Below, piece after piece: positions 23,101 through 35,400 of a stretch of 64,000 bases of DNA. This DNA comes from Klebsormidium nitens (taxonomy: Eukaryota; Streptophyta; Klebsormidiophyceae; Klebsormidiales; Klebsormidiaceae). Below the pieces are notes generated by a model that saw only the letters and a list, made by a program, of their open reading frames with translations, was not told where the DNA came from and searched no databases. A program made the position numbers and the translations under genes. The stretch is from positions 83,939 to 147,938 of the forward strand of contig DF237149.1 of assembly GCA_000708835.1 (NCBI GenBank). Reading direction: 5' to 3'. Position 1 is the stretch's first letter. Every line of letters starts with the position of its first letter.

Positions 23101-26100
23101 ATAAGAAGTCGTCATCAAAGCCGAGGTCGAAAGCAGAAGTGTTGGTTAAGCATAGAAGGAATGAAGTAGGATTGGAGGGAAGGGGGACGAACAAGGAAAG
23201 CAAAGAAGAAACACCTGAGCCCACCTGTTCTGCGAAGTCCTGTTCGCTCAGGCGTCCCTCGTCGAAGAAGAAGAGCTCCACTCGGAAGGGTAGGTTCCGC
23301 CCCTCGACGTATCTACAGGCCACTTGGAACGTGTCTGCCAACGTCAGCCCCGCGTCGATGATCATCTGGGCGGGAAGGTCCGCATAGTGGAACACGTCCT
23401 CTACAGTTGTTGGGACGCTCAGAGCGGCAATTGCAAACGCGATAGCTGCATAACAGGTAGAGGATTCGAATGGGTCAGACTAATTCAGCAGAAAAAAGCA
23501 GGATTGTTGCGATGTCACGGCAGCAGCCTGATTGAGCTTTCCTAAACAGTCGTGGAAATGGCGTACCCTGGCAGGATTTGTTTTTTTTGGGAAAGAGACG
23601 AGCCTAGAGTTATTCGACCAAAAGCACGCCTCTCCGGTAAGTGGCACGCTCACGTAAGCCGTCAGAACGAGAGGACGGGCAAGTCACCCCAGATCTTGAA
23701 GGGCGTCTGCGAATCTAGACGGAAAGTCTTCCCGCTTTCTTGCTGCGTCATTCCATTTGCTTGGCGAGCCTGACCGGCCACAACGGCACCAAACATCAAT
23801 CAGGACCCACGCCCACGTTCGTTTCACCGGTCACTTTTGGTTGGTAAAGCCTTGTCGGCACTCGGGAATGGAGAAAATGACTTCCTCTTTCTGGAACCTT
23901 TCTCCGGCTATCACCCCTTCCCTCGATGGTTATTGCCATGAGCAGCTTCCAGCCGTCGGTCGACGGGGCGATAGCCAAGGCGGGGTCGAATTTTGGCGAC
24001 GGAAGGCCATGCTTCTGAGCCTCGGGCTCTGTCAGTTTGGGACACTTGAAGGAAGCTGTGACCCAAAGCGGCGGAAGCGTCTCACCTGTGATGTTACAGC
24101 AATTGAGCGGCTGCTGGAACTCGTACAAGTGGACCATGTCGAGCGCTTGCCGCCGCCCGCTGTGCTCGAACGCCTGCCCCGACAACGTGGTTCCGCCACG
24201 TGTGATGAACGACGCCTGCGGAAGGTAGGTTTGTACCATCTGATATCTATGAGCAGTCGACGGCTCCTAGGAATTGATTGGTGCAAGGAGGGTGTGTACC
24301 AGATGGCAGTCAACGAGCAAATCGACGGCTCCTAGGAGACGAGTGGTAACAGTAGGATTGCGACAGCGGCAGTCACTGTGCAGTCGTTGCGACAGACGGC
24401 AGTCACTGTGCAATCCACGGCATTTAAGAGATGGTGAAACGGTCAAACCTGAACTCGACTCCAAAGCCTGCTACCATTCGCCAAGCCCCTCTTGAGAATG
24501 ATCCTTGCTCAAAGACCGCTTACCAACACAGGCACAACTGACGTGTTACATTACGTCAATCTGCTAACGAAAGATGGACTTCACAGACCTTTCTGAAAGG
24601 GGCTTGGCCATCCAGCGCAACCGAACAATCTGCAGAAGTATTCCTTCAAAGCTGTCAGAGATGTCCAGTCCTCAAGTAAGGCATGGACTACGGTTCCTCA
24701 AACCTTTGCCTGAATGGTTTTGCGAACTTGCCTGCGACTTGCCCTCCGCCCAACTGGCCTGTCCCCCGCTTGGCAACGCCACCGGCAGAGGCCCAGGGAC
24801 GTCGGCTCCCTCCGTGCTTCGACGGGAGGACTGGGTGATGAGCTGGCTGAAGGGGTCTCCATCGGAAGATTGAGGGGGGGTGAGGGGGCCGCTGTCCAAA
24901 GGTCGGAGTGAGGGGGAGACGGTGGGGACGGGAGAGCCGTCGAGGGAGCGACGGGAGGAAAGCGAAGAGGGGGTCTGCAAGTAAGGAGGGGTTGAGTCTT
25001 CAGCCGTCCAATCAATGACAGGAGAAACTTCAGAGGGTCCTGAATCACACAAATTCTGCTTTTGCTTTCTTGCATTCAACGCAACGCCTGGCGGAGTCTT
25101 TGAGAAACCGACGAATCGTGCGATAAGGCTCCGTGCTCGTCACTAACAAGGTCCAAACGCGGTCTGCTGCAAGCAATGGCACCACGGCTGATGTGGGGAC
25201 TGTCTCAGGCACTGAACACCCCAGGAGCTTCAGAAAAGTGCAAACTATTAATTGCACGCTGCGGTGCTTGCCAAACCAGCACGTGGCAACCGCACGGTTG
25301 ACGCCCACTATTCGCACGCCTAAACATTTTGGACAGACTCCTGTCAGGCAGCCACGTGGCATTCTCAGGAGGAGAGAGTGGCACACCGCATTGTAGGTCA
25401 TGTACTTGTCGGCGTTGGGGGTGAAGCGGTACAGCGAGTCCGTGTTTTTGAACGACTGGTTCTTGTTCACGTGCTGGATAAGCTGCAACAGGACTCAGAA
25501 ACTTAGAACAGCGTTCGCTGAACCACTTGTACAAACCATCATTTGAAACATTATCTGTAATCTGTAAGCCCCATAAGGTTGAGATTATGGGGCGCAGTCT
25601 CTTTGCGCTGCTGCGACACCAAGCAAAGAAAAGCAAGCCAAAACAGAAAGTCTGGCTCATCATTTATCAACACGGGAGGACTTCAGGGGCTTCTCGGAGT
25701 AACAAAGTGTGCCAACTTCTCTCCCATGATCAACATTTCCGAAAATGGATCAAACCCAAATATCCTTGAAAAACAAACTTCAACATGGAGTTGCCACCAG
25801 TGTAGGTGCAGCCCCAACCTGCGCCCTCCTGGACGTTCCCAGCTCATGAAAAACCAAACACTCTTCTTTGTCAGGTCTGAAATTACCAGCCTGTTCTCCG
25901 ATTACTTCCTCTGGCAAGAATTCGCCCCCAGTCACAAAGCCGCCAGCCACATGGTATCAGCACTGTCAGCGATTGAAAGGAACCCTTAACATACATGGAA
26001 AAACCCTAGATACCCATAGGTCTTTATGAGCCAAATGCGCCATCTCAAGCTCGCTAGCTCTTGTTGTCCCGACAACATATTCTTTCGCCTTGATCTAAGA

Positions 26101-29019
26101 ACCATGCCCAAACCTTGATTCTATCCTGGAAGGCGTTAAGCTAAGCAGATCCCCCAGCTTTGAAGAGCCCCTTTCAAACCTGACCGCCACCTCTGTCAAC
26201 ACCGCCAGTATGGCGAACTAATGCCTTTTCCCTACAGCACACGACCTCAACGACCTAAGACTTGCAACGCCGCTTCTTCAACAAGGTTAAGCTAAACTCT
26301 CACCTCCTCCTGCATTAGCGCGTTCCCAATCGCAACTGCCCACTCCTCCGACGTTGCCAGCCCCGTTGTAAGAAGCACCTTGACTGCAGCCACCCCCTCA
26401 AAGCAGTCCTTGTACTTGCGCAGGTTCACCGTGCGATCCTTGATCACAAGGCCCTGTCTTAGGGCGCTAACCACGTTCGTAAGGTCTTCTTCTTCAAGCA
26501 CCATCTCCCTGGGTGACGACTCGTTTATTGAGGCTTGGGGCCTGGAAAACGATAGAACCTGGGGCTTTCATTCTGAGGCTTTCATTTTGGGGCCTTGGTG
26601 GAAAACACGACTTTGGTGTGGGGCTTGAATTAGATTAGTAAGAGGTTGGCATGAGCAAGAGTTATGCAGATCCCACGTTGGTCCCATAGGTTTGAGGACA
26701 CCGCAGCTGCAAAGTGCAATCCAAATTTTGGCCCCTCATAGAGCTGAAGCTTTGACTGATGATGTAGAACGTTGTCAAAGACTTGCAGAGTTTGAATCAA
26801 CTTCTGAGCATCCCAATCGGGCTCTCAGAGGTACAGCTAAGCACCACCACCACGAATGGATGAACAAGCTGCACTCCCCACAAAGCATGGCTGTTACTGT
26901 TGTCCGCTGGTCTGCGCTAAAAGAAGGAACCTACGAGCAAAAGTGCCTGGAAAGGGGTCGCAACCAGTCAGTTAGGAAAGGGACTGATACTATAAGGATG
27001 CCTTGTCGCACATGTTCGAACTGGAGAGTCTGGGGGCACTACTTGGATCACACAAGCGGCCAAAATTTTATGGAATTTGGCAACGACTTAAACCTGAAGA
27101 GTGGAGGAGACAAACGCTTGCAGAAATAGAATGTGACTCAGTTGTGCGGACGCAAGCGAAAGTATGATTCCTTACAGCAAAGAGGAGGAGAACGTGTACA
27201 GCGCACTCGTAGAGTTCTTAAAGCCGGGGGAGCCTGGGGAGCTGTCAACCGCCTGTTTGATGACTCCTGCCTGCAGGGGGCACAAGACAAAGTGGTTGGT
27301 TCCGAGAGTCTCCTGCAAGCTAGCGAGCTTTGCGCTTGCAGCCGGCATTGGGTGCAAATGACTCTATTGACCGGATCCCTGGAGCTCTTTCGCTGACTGA
27401 GGTGCAAGCCAAGCCCAGGATTGGGCAACACTGTCAGAAGTAAAGCGTTAGAGACCCGACACAAAGATCAAGACTTGAGGTTCTGTGACACAATCCTTGT
27501 GCTGGCCAAAGGTGTGCGAACAAACTTAAGGTTTTATCATGCATTTGCCTTGGCTGGTACAATGCTTCTGCCTTGAAAAATGACATAGGAGTGCCCCGGA
27601 ACTCCCTCAGACCTTGTCATGCATTAGCGGTGGCGCCTGGTTTATGTCTCAGCTTTGCAGAGTTGCGGATGAAAGTTGTCCACTTCGAAAACTGATATGA
27701 AGCTCATAAAGCTTCGTGCATTTGAGCAACAACACAACACTTTTGCAAGTCTTGCTGCAAACCAGCAAATATTCTGAAGCAATCATTGGGAGAGGGGAAC
27801 AATTGCTTACAAGAAGCAGCGAGGATTCTGTAACTCCAACAGATTTGTATGTATACACGAGAGTAAGGGGTACATATGGAGCAATGCTGTCAGTGATATC
27901 ACAAGTTCCTTGCCCAGTTTGCTGATGCTGCGCTACGAAAGATTGATCAAGCTGAGTGTACTCAGTCGAACTCATTTTGAGCTCAACAACTGTCCTCAGC
28001 ACTGACTGGCTCCTCTGCCAGGACGCTGACAGCTTGAACACTCTCAAGGGGGAGGCTCAGAAAGAAAGATGCACAAAGTTCGAGCTTGCTCCAGAGAAAC
28101 GTTCAGCTGAGTGGTCTCATCATGGTGCGGCATTGCGTCGGGCTCCCAAAAAGTCCGCGAGTTGCATTTCAAACGAATGTTTGTTGAAATAAGGGCCAAA
28201 CTTTCATTGGCTTAACTTTCACATAGGCCCAGAGTCGTTGATTGTAAGTTTTGTGTAAAGCAAAGCCATCTTGCCATATAGCTGCAGTATATATGACATT
28301 TGAGTGGGCAAAACGGAAGCGCCAGGTGCCTCACTCTGGAAGCAGTTTTTTCACCTTGGCTCCATGCTTCCTTGCGCTTTCACTTTATCCGCCCAAACTT
28401 CAGCCATAAATTCAGGCAAGTTAGGGATTTGCCCCTCCCCTCCATCAAAGAGCTGTGCTGTGAATGTTCAAGCAGCCACTTGCTGGTCATCTGACTAACA
28501 GTCGGACAAATAGACGTTGGCACAATCATCGGCACAATAAGCACCACCTCTTGTTGAAGAAGATGCAGCGCTTACACAAAGCACGGTGCAATCTAAAAGC
28601 AGAGTGGATTCAAACCAAAGGTTTCAAAACAACACCGAGACACCCTATAGCCACGATACACGATCTTCAAGGCAAATGTCAAGGAAATATGAGAAGGTAC
28701 TCACATCAAGCATCTTGCCACCCCAGCTCACCACATAAACCAGAACGTTTTTGCATCAACTCTTGGTAAACAGAGGCTTTTGGAAAAACCATAGAACAAG
28801 CGGAGTGACGAAACTCACCGCAAGCAACTGCTGCCCCAATTCCACCGCGGACACATCATGTGGCGCCAGCCCCTCATCTAAAAAGAACTCCACCGCCTCT
28901 GTTCCCTGAAATGTCTGCTTATACATCCGGAACCCCACCCGGCGATCCTTCTTTGGCACGCCCTGAAAGAGCTTCTCGGCAATTGCCGAGAGCTCGCCGG
29001 AGCCCAAACGGCGATGCAT
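17109..29019 (-). CDS. DEP-DEP / phytochelatin-synthase-like (x2) / gamma-glutamylcyclotransferase fusion protein
   Basis: Sixteen minus-strand exons: 29019-28819, 27270-27176, 26508-26304, 25482-25387, 24974-24732, 24215-24086, 23445-23225, 22824-22588, 21993-21865, 21424-21212, 20756-20694, 20390-20257, 19720-19535, 19000-18293, 17836-17723 and 17331-17109. All phases close to 1065 residues. The ATG is the first after an in-frame TGA. Residues about 15-97 and 105-195 are DEP domains (LVIKDRTVNLRKYKDCFEG; LIQHVNKNQSFKNTDSLYRF), followed by a Ser/Pro linker. Residues about 281-505 are phytochelatin-synthase-like: Cys in NCCNITAIAF, His in GGGHFALLGGW, Asp in VIADVNPKKY, matching the C-H-D triad and its spacing. 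Residues about 520-700 are a second copy, CGNVTAIAYALSA, with His and Asp lost. An acidic linker precedes a GGCT/AIG2 fold (FFTYGTLKQGF; DAFDILENF; YIRKP). In these families, PCS cleaves Gly from glutathione or its conjugates and GGCT releases cysteine from gamma-Glu-Cys. Coupling of the two is inference. The last exon either reads into TAG at 17109 or splices at GTAAGC (17150). Confidence 0.85.
19800..19862 (-). repeat. Decayed copy of the 5' edge of the exon at 19720-19535
   Basis: On the minus strand 19858-19808 resembles the acceptor plus first 40 bases of the functional exon: a GGGGAGAAAGTGATCCTGGCG core against GGGAGGAGGTTATCCTGGCA, then TGTCCAGCC in both. It lies about 90 bases upstream in the intron. 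Confidence 0.8.
22855..23068. other. Assembly gap (N run)
   Basis: 214 N bases lie in the intron between the fusion-gene exons 23445-23225 and 22824-22588. Both flanks carry TGACGTCA. Exon phases on either side match (0/0), so no coding exon needs to be hidden here. Confidence 1.
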
Positions 29020-32000
29020 TGTTCCTGTTCAGAATTAATTCCTGACGTCCAGTCACTGAATGTTGTAAAAGTCCGTTGCAGAAAATGTACGGCAAGTTCT
29101 GGGACTGGGGACTGGTGACTCTTTCCAAGGTAGGAGCTTGGCAAAGCAACTGGTGCTAGTGGTGGGCGATGAATTTCTCACAAAGGCTCTCTAGCAGCTG
29201 TTGAGTTTTGAGATATTTGGAGGTATCACAGCGGCTCATGGAGCGTAGACACCAATCAAAGAACTTTGCGTGGAGAATTTAAGGAAGTCAGGCACTATCC
29301 TCTGCCTCTCAATGGCAATCCAGATGTTTGCAGATCACTGAAAGCAGTTGCAATTGATTGCCTTCCTTTACTTCTGCTTTTTGCTACCACCGGACAACGG
29401 TCTCTCTCTATGAAAGTTTATGAAGACACCGTAGCTTCGAAAGGTGTCACAGAGATCTAGCACACAATGAAGACGAAAGTAACCTTGAATCCGAGAGCTC
29501 TGCGGCTCAGCACAAAATTCAACGAAGGAACCAGCTTATGGGGTCCTTGCCCCGAGCTCGCACTTTGGTGTTCAGTCATTAGGGGGCGCAGAGCCGTACA
29601 GGGGGGAAGATTCAAACTCAAGAATCCGACGGAGCCTGAGGTGAAGACTCGAGAGTTGTTTCTGAAAGTTTTCCTTCGAGTTCAATCAATGGTGTCCTTG
29701 CATCACCGATTTACCGGGTCCCGGTATACCTAGGTATACGGGAGGTATACCGTATCTTCGCAGCGTGCCTCGGAAGGAAAACCCTAGAGGCTAGGCCGGT
29801 ATTCGGTAAAAGGCTGTAAGGATTTCAGCAACTGAGCAGTTTATGGTGTCACACAGTGTCACAGCGCCGGGCGCCGGGCACGCAGAGCGCACACTTGCAT
29901 TGAGGGAAGGCTGCACAGTTACTTACCGGTAGGTATTGCACTAGTGCAGCAGGCAGGAGTCTCCGGCGCCCGCGCGGCGCGGAGCTTATGCGCACCACTG
30001 CACTGGCCAGTCAAGCGGTACCCCGGTACCATTGCGTGCCCTGAAAAGCAGTGCGCATTGAAAACGTGCACCAGACGCACCTGCACGCAGCGTGGATAGC
30101 GCTGACTTCGATCAACCAATAATATACGGTACCTGTTTGGAATTCAATTTGTATATTCTTCCCCTTGACGTGGTTGTGGTTACCGGACGTAACCGGAGAT
30201 TACAAAAGCGAAGTGTGATGGGTGCCTCCCGTAACGGAGTGTTCAGGACCGAGCTTGGAACTTCACAGCTACGCTGCGGCCTGCCAATCAAATAGGTTAA
30301 ACAGGTAGTCGTTTGTTAGTGGGCGTTACAACTATTACAGCGACAAATTTGACACACATTCTTCAAAACAATGTCTACGGCAATGCTACGGCATTCAATG
30401 ATCAGCCGCACTTACTCCAGGGCTGGTTCTCTCTAATCATCAGCGTCAAGTTCTCCCAAGGAAGATTGGACTCCGATAACTCTCGTGTGACCTAAGAGCC
30501 GTGTGACCTAAGATACGCACCCGGGGGACGGGTGGGGTTGGTACGGTGGTTAGGGTGGGTTGGGGTGCGGAGCGGCTGATTAATTGGGTTAGGTTTTTTA
30601 GTTTGAGGTGCCCTGGTTACTCGTATCTTGGGTCACACGCCCGTTAGGTCACACGAGAGTTACCGGTATGTTTCTAACTTCGTATTCCTATGTACTCGAA
30701 TTTCATGTACCTACCGGTATAAGGACGGTACTGTAGATTGCACGTACGACCTCAAACTTCTCTCCGACCATTTTAAGCTACCCGGGCTATTCTATTCAAA
30801 AGCCCTAACCTGAGAGTTTAAGTGCTTTTAGGCCCTATTGTAGCCTAACTCAAATTAACCACAACTATCTCCCGGGTGCTGTCAGGGCACGACATACCTA
30901 CTGGTAATTCTTGTCACCAGCCGCCAGCGGTCACACACGGTACCAAAGACGAACTCATCACATTCGTGTTTGACACGTAGGACCTACGATACGTACCTAC
31001 CGACCATACCATACCTTCGTACCCAGGGCAGTGAAATCACCGTATGCACGGTTAATGTCACGACGGCAAAGATCACATTAACGTGTCGAAGGGATCATCC
31101 CCAACTCGCCATGGGCGGCACTAGGCGCACACGTGCTTTTGAAGTTTGGGTACTACCGTAACGGTACCGTGTGCGCTGGCGGCAGGCCGCCTAGCCTACA
31201 GCAAAGAGTGACGACAGCCCGGTATGCACCGGCTCCGTACAAGCCTTCAGCTCTGAAGATTCAATCGGGGAATCTCTTACGAGTGTCCACATCACGATAT
31301 GAAACTAGGTACCTAGGTACCTAGGTCCTATCCTCCGGTACCTAATCACCGGAAAGCCGTATTTCTAGCAGTGTGCTCACGCGACTCGGATTCGTGGACC
31401 GTGGTTTACCAGGCACCTGAACGCCGGTACCGCGGGGCCCACTAAAAATAGGTAGCCAATGCAGCAGGTACCGGTACCTAGGCACCGGTACCTAGTCCAT
31501 GCGCGGTACACTCTGGCATGCCAAGGGTGTGTACATCTTTCTTACCGCGCTCCCTTCAAGTTCAGCCTCTTCCAAGTTGTGCCTGAGCCTGGCCCTGAGC
31601 CCTTGGCAGTGCTGCGGCTTGTAGCGGCTGGCATTGCAGATAAAAGGCTTCGAAAGCTGTCATTTCGACAGGCGCCGCTTTCAGGGTGCAGCACTAGCTG
31701 AAGTTCTCCTTTCAGATAAGGAGCAACCAGTGAGATTCAGCAGGCATTCCGTAGGCCGTTCTATTGAAAGGTGAGCTTGCAGTTGCTCAAAGTGGCACGC
31801 CTTCGTTTGCCAATGGAGTAAGGTAGAGCCAGAAGGAACAGGACCTCAGGGCCTGGAAGTCCGCGTCGTCCAGTGGTCTTGCAGTGGAAAAGTCCTTGGG
31901 TAGTGGAAAAGTCTTCTGTAGGTCTTCTGTGGCACTGTTCGCGTGCCAGTGTTTCTGTGTGCCAAGCACTACCTGTTGCCGCAATGTTGCTAGACATTGC

Positions 32001-32400
32001 GGCAACAGCCCTTCTGTGTGGTCTTTGTGGTGCTGGCTTCTAAGATGTGTACATGGAAGGGGGTGGGAATACTGTTCCCAATTTCATTCTTCTCTGCTCT
32101 TCCATGATCAGCTGAGGGGGAAAGGAGTCGTTGTGTTCAGAGGAGATGTTACAAGCTAGAGCTACTCACTATTGTGAATGCCATCGCTTCAGCACCTGTT
32201 CCTGTGTCATTTTCTTGACACTTTGCCTTACTTCAAAGTTCTTTTCTGTCTGTCTGTCCTGCGCCTTCCTTACTTTCCTTCTTTCATCTGCAATCATTGC
32301 ACCCCAAGAAATGGTTTGTTGAAACCACCCTGAAGAGCTGGCCTCCTTCAGTTCTTAAATAAGCTTCCTGTGTTTGCTGCAGACCATCCCCCTGAGCACA
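29020..32400. other. Divergent intergenic region rich in GGTACC/CCGGTA palindromes
   Basis: About 3.4 kb lies between the divergent fusion gene and the SBP-like gene. From about 29,700 to 31,500 the sequence is dominated by short palindromes (GGTACC, CCGGTACC, CCTAGG). It includes the inverted-repeat element at 30475-30664. No coding frame with a recognisable domain was found. Promoters of both genes should lie at the ends. Confidence 0.6.
30475..30664. mobile_element. MITE-like element with terminal inverted repeats of about 43 bp
   Basis: The left arm 30475-30517 (GATAACTCTCGTGTGACCTA...) and the right arm 30622-30664 are near-perfect reverse complements with about five mismatches. They bound a core of about 100 bp rich in GGGTTGG. 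There is no coding capacity. The size and structure fit a non-autonomous MITE. No clear target-site duplication was identified by eye, so a simple inverted duplication is possible. Confidence 0.55.
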
Positions 32401-35400
32401 ATGGTGCCTCTCAAAGTGGTGTCAGTGGCAACGCTGTGTCTTGCAGCGACTCTCTTGCTCCAGGTAAGCGTCGCACACCTCTCCCAAAGCTGTGGTTTTG
32501 AGACAAGTTTCTTCCAAGTCATACGTCTTTGAGAGGGGTTTGGAGGATCTGTTGCAGTCAAACATGGTGCCTCGCAGCGTCTTGTTCGCTTCAAGTAAGC
32601 GTTACAACCGCTGCAAACTTGGGTATGTAAAGTGACAACTCTTCTTTAAGGTTGAACAAATTTCGAAGGTTTGGAGTGGGCGAGAGTTGTATAGTTGGTC
32701 CTCTGAGCTAGCGTACTGTGTTTTCTCGAAGTCACCGCATTGTCAGGGCAGCTGTGCTTTGTTAAACAGAGACTTGACCTGGTGACAGCAATGTTGCCTT
32801 TCTGGGAAACGTTTATTCAGATGCTCGTCATCTGCAAGAAGTTTTCCAATCATAGGATTCCTCTTCTGGCTGCAAGTCCTGCAGATTTTCTTTAGATTTA
32901 AGAATCACTCTTGCGTGCTCGGTTTCTGGCTGAGATGTGCAGGCCAATGTAGGGCAGGTCTGGCACAATGGTGTTGTGTTTTCAGCATTGTGAAAGCATT
33001 GTGACAGCATCTCCTTCCTTCTGCCAGGTTGATGCTCGTGTTTTGACCAGTCCAACCAGGGACCTCCTTGCTTCACTCAGTGAGTGTCCAGAGCTTGGGC
33101 CGGCTACTTCTACAGCAGCGGCAATTGAGGGTTGTTGACATAGGCCGTTTTGGTGCTCCCTGAGCTGTGTCGTAGATTGACTCCAACTTCCAAAAGTGGA
33201 CGTTTGAACATGTTGCTTGAAATCATCATCCTCATTGGATTGGAAAGAGACAATTCGGTTCGTTGATATCTGACAGGCCGTTGAAAATCTGGTGTTCATC
33301 AAAATTTGCTGGAAGAAGGAAGTCCCCTAAGATTGGTCTCAGAAGCTTGGTGTCCCCCACTGCTGAGGCCCAACATCAGATAAGCTATTGTGGTCCCTCA
33401 AGAATCAGACTAGGTGACCAGCATTGATCAGTGTGCGCGAAGGTTGCGTTACTCTAGAGTTTTCTCTTAGGACTTTCTACATTCCAGTAGTCAGCAATCA
33501 AGGTCCAAGGCATTCCAGTAGAGAAGCTTGTTTGATCCTCAAAGCAAAGCTCAGTCACACCGCTTGTCTTTCTTACCTTTTGCCTTTCTTCTGCTCTGCT
33601 CAGACAACGGCTGCGACGGCGGGAGCCCCACCTGCTACACAAACAATGGTGCGGACGGCTACTGCTGTCCCGAGGGTTACAACTGCTTTGCCAGTGACAA
33701 GTTCTCGTGCTATGAGGCGAGCGGCTCGTACCCCAGCGAGCCAGACCTCATTGTTGGCGAGAATGTTGCGGGTAAGTGGGATACACATGCTCAAAACCCT
33801 GGGTCAATGTAGAAATAGAAGAGACAGAATTCTGTATGCTCAGAGGCCTTGCTGGCATGTCGCCCTTGCCGGACTCGTGGCCTTGATAGGGAAGTCTGTT
33901 GCAGCTGAATCAAGAGCTCAACCCTCCGCCGAGTGAAACTAATGTATCTGCTGCTCTTGTATGCAACAAATATAAGGTGTGGTAAATCAACTATTGTAGG
34001 CCAACTGTGGGCAAGACTGAAGCTGTGGGCAAGCTTGAAGCAGAAATGAGCACGTTCAGAAGTCTGGAGGAAGTGTCATGGGGTTGTGAACCTTCTCTCA
34101 GACGTTCGTCTCAGATTTTGGAAATCGAGCAGCATATGGTCTCCAGCTGGATGTTTCGATTCTGGACTCAGGGCATTCACTGCGAGGCAACTAAGCTGTT
34201 TCCGCAGAATGAGCTCGAAAGCTGTACTGAAGAGAGCCGGAATGCGGAAAAGTACAAGAGAGCAAATTGCATCGGGAAAGAGACAGGTACTCACCAGTCC
34301 ACCAAGGGTGTCTCTAAGCCAAGCGTTCCCATTACAGGCGGCGGCGTTTCCTCTGGCAACTCGGAATTTCCCAGCAGCAGCGACCCAGAGTGCAAGAACA
34401 CCCCTGGACGCAGCAACCCCTGCTACTCCACTGACGGCAGTGTGAACGTGTGCTGCTCCAATGCTTGCGGGCCCACAACCAAGCAGGGCTACCCCACCTG
34501 CTCAGGTAAAGGAGCTTTTTCACACGCCCTTGAGTCTGCAATGCATGTCGGTGGTTAAATATGGAACCTTTCATACAACTTTGCGCTGAGTTGGCTTCTA
34601 AGTGGAAAGAGGAACCCGGCCCATGCAGCGTCAATTTTGCATGCTGCTCACGACATTCTAGAAGTTCGCTCGTCTTGTGAGCTCAGTCCGGCTTTTGATC
34701 AAAGCTAATCCAGGGGCCTGAATAGTCGACAGTCCCGCTGCTAAGTCCTTCGTCTACCCATCTTCAAAGTTCGATCACACATACCTTCTTATGCACTCAG
34801 CACCTTCTTATGCACTCAACATCCTATCTCCGATAAACCTCTGACGCACTACTTCTCGGGTTAACTCATTCTCGGGTTAGCACTCGGGTTAACTCATTCT
34901 CGGGTCAGCACTCAACATCTTATCTCCAATAAACTTCTGATGCACTCATTATCGGGTTAACTTATTCTCGGATTAACTTTTGAGCACAACATCTCGTCTC
35001 TTCTCATGCACCAAGTCCACAAACTCTCTGCTGACTGCAGGCCAGTGCTCTGGCCCCTCCCAGCTGCTGTACGTCTGGGCCGGTGTCAGTTCCGATGGCG
35101 CAAACTCCAGCGCCCGTGACTACGTTGGAGTCGTCTCCATTGACCGCAACAATCAGTACGGCAAGGTAGGACAGCTGTATAGTTCATTTATTGCGGACGC
35201 ACTCAGGGGTTGGATTGGCTGGTAGAGTCTACCTTTTTCTGGTTGACGTCGAATTACAATGGAGTCAAATGGAGTCAAAGGCGTTCGTGGAGTCATAGGC
35301 GTTCGAACTGGTGCAAAGTCGGTAGATTTTGCCGAGGATCCGCCGCTTTTTATGCATCTGATGCAGTCCTGCTGGTTATCAGCGTCCCTCGAATCTTGGT

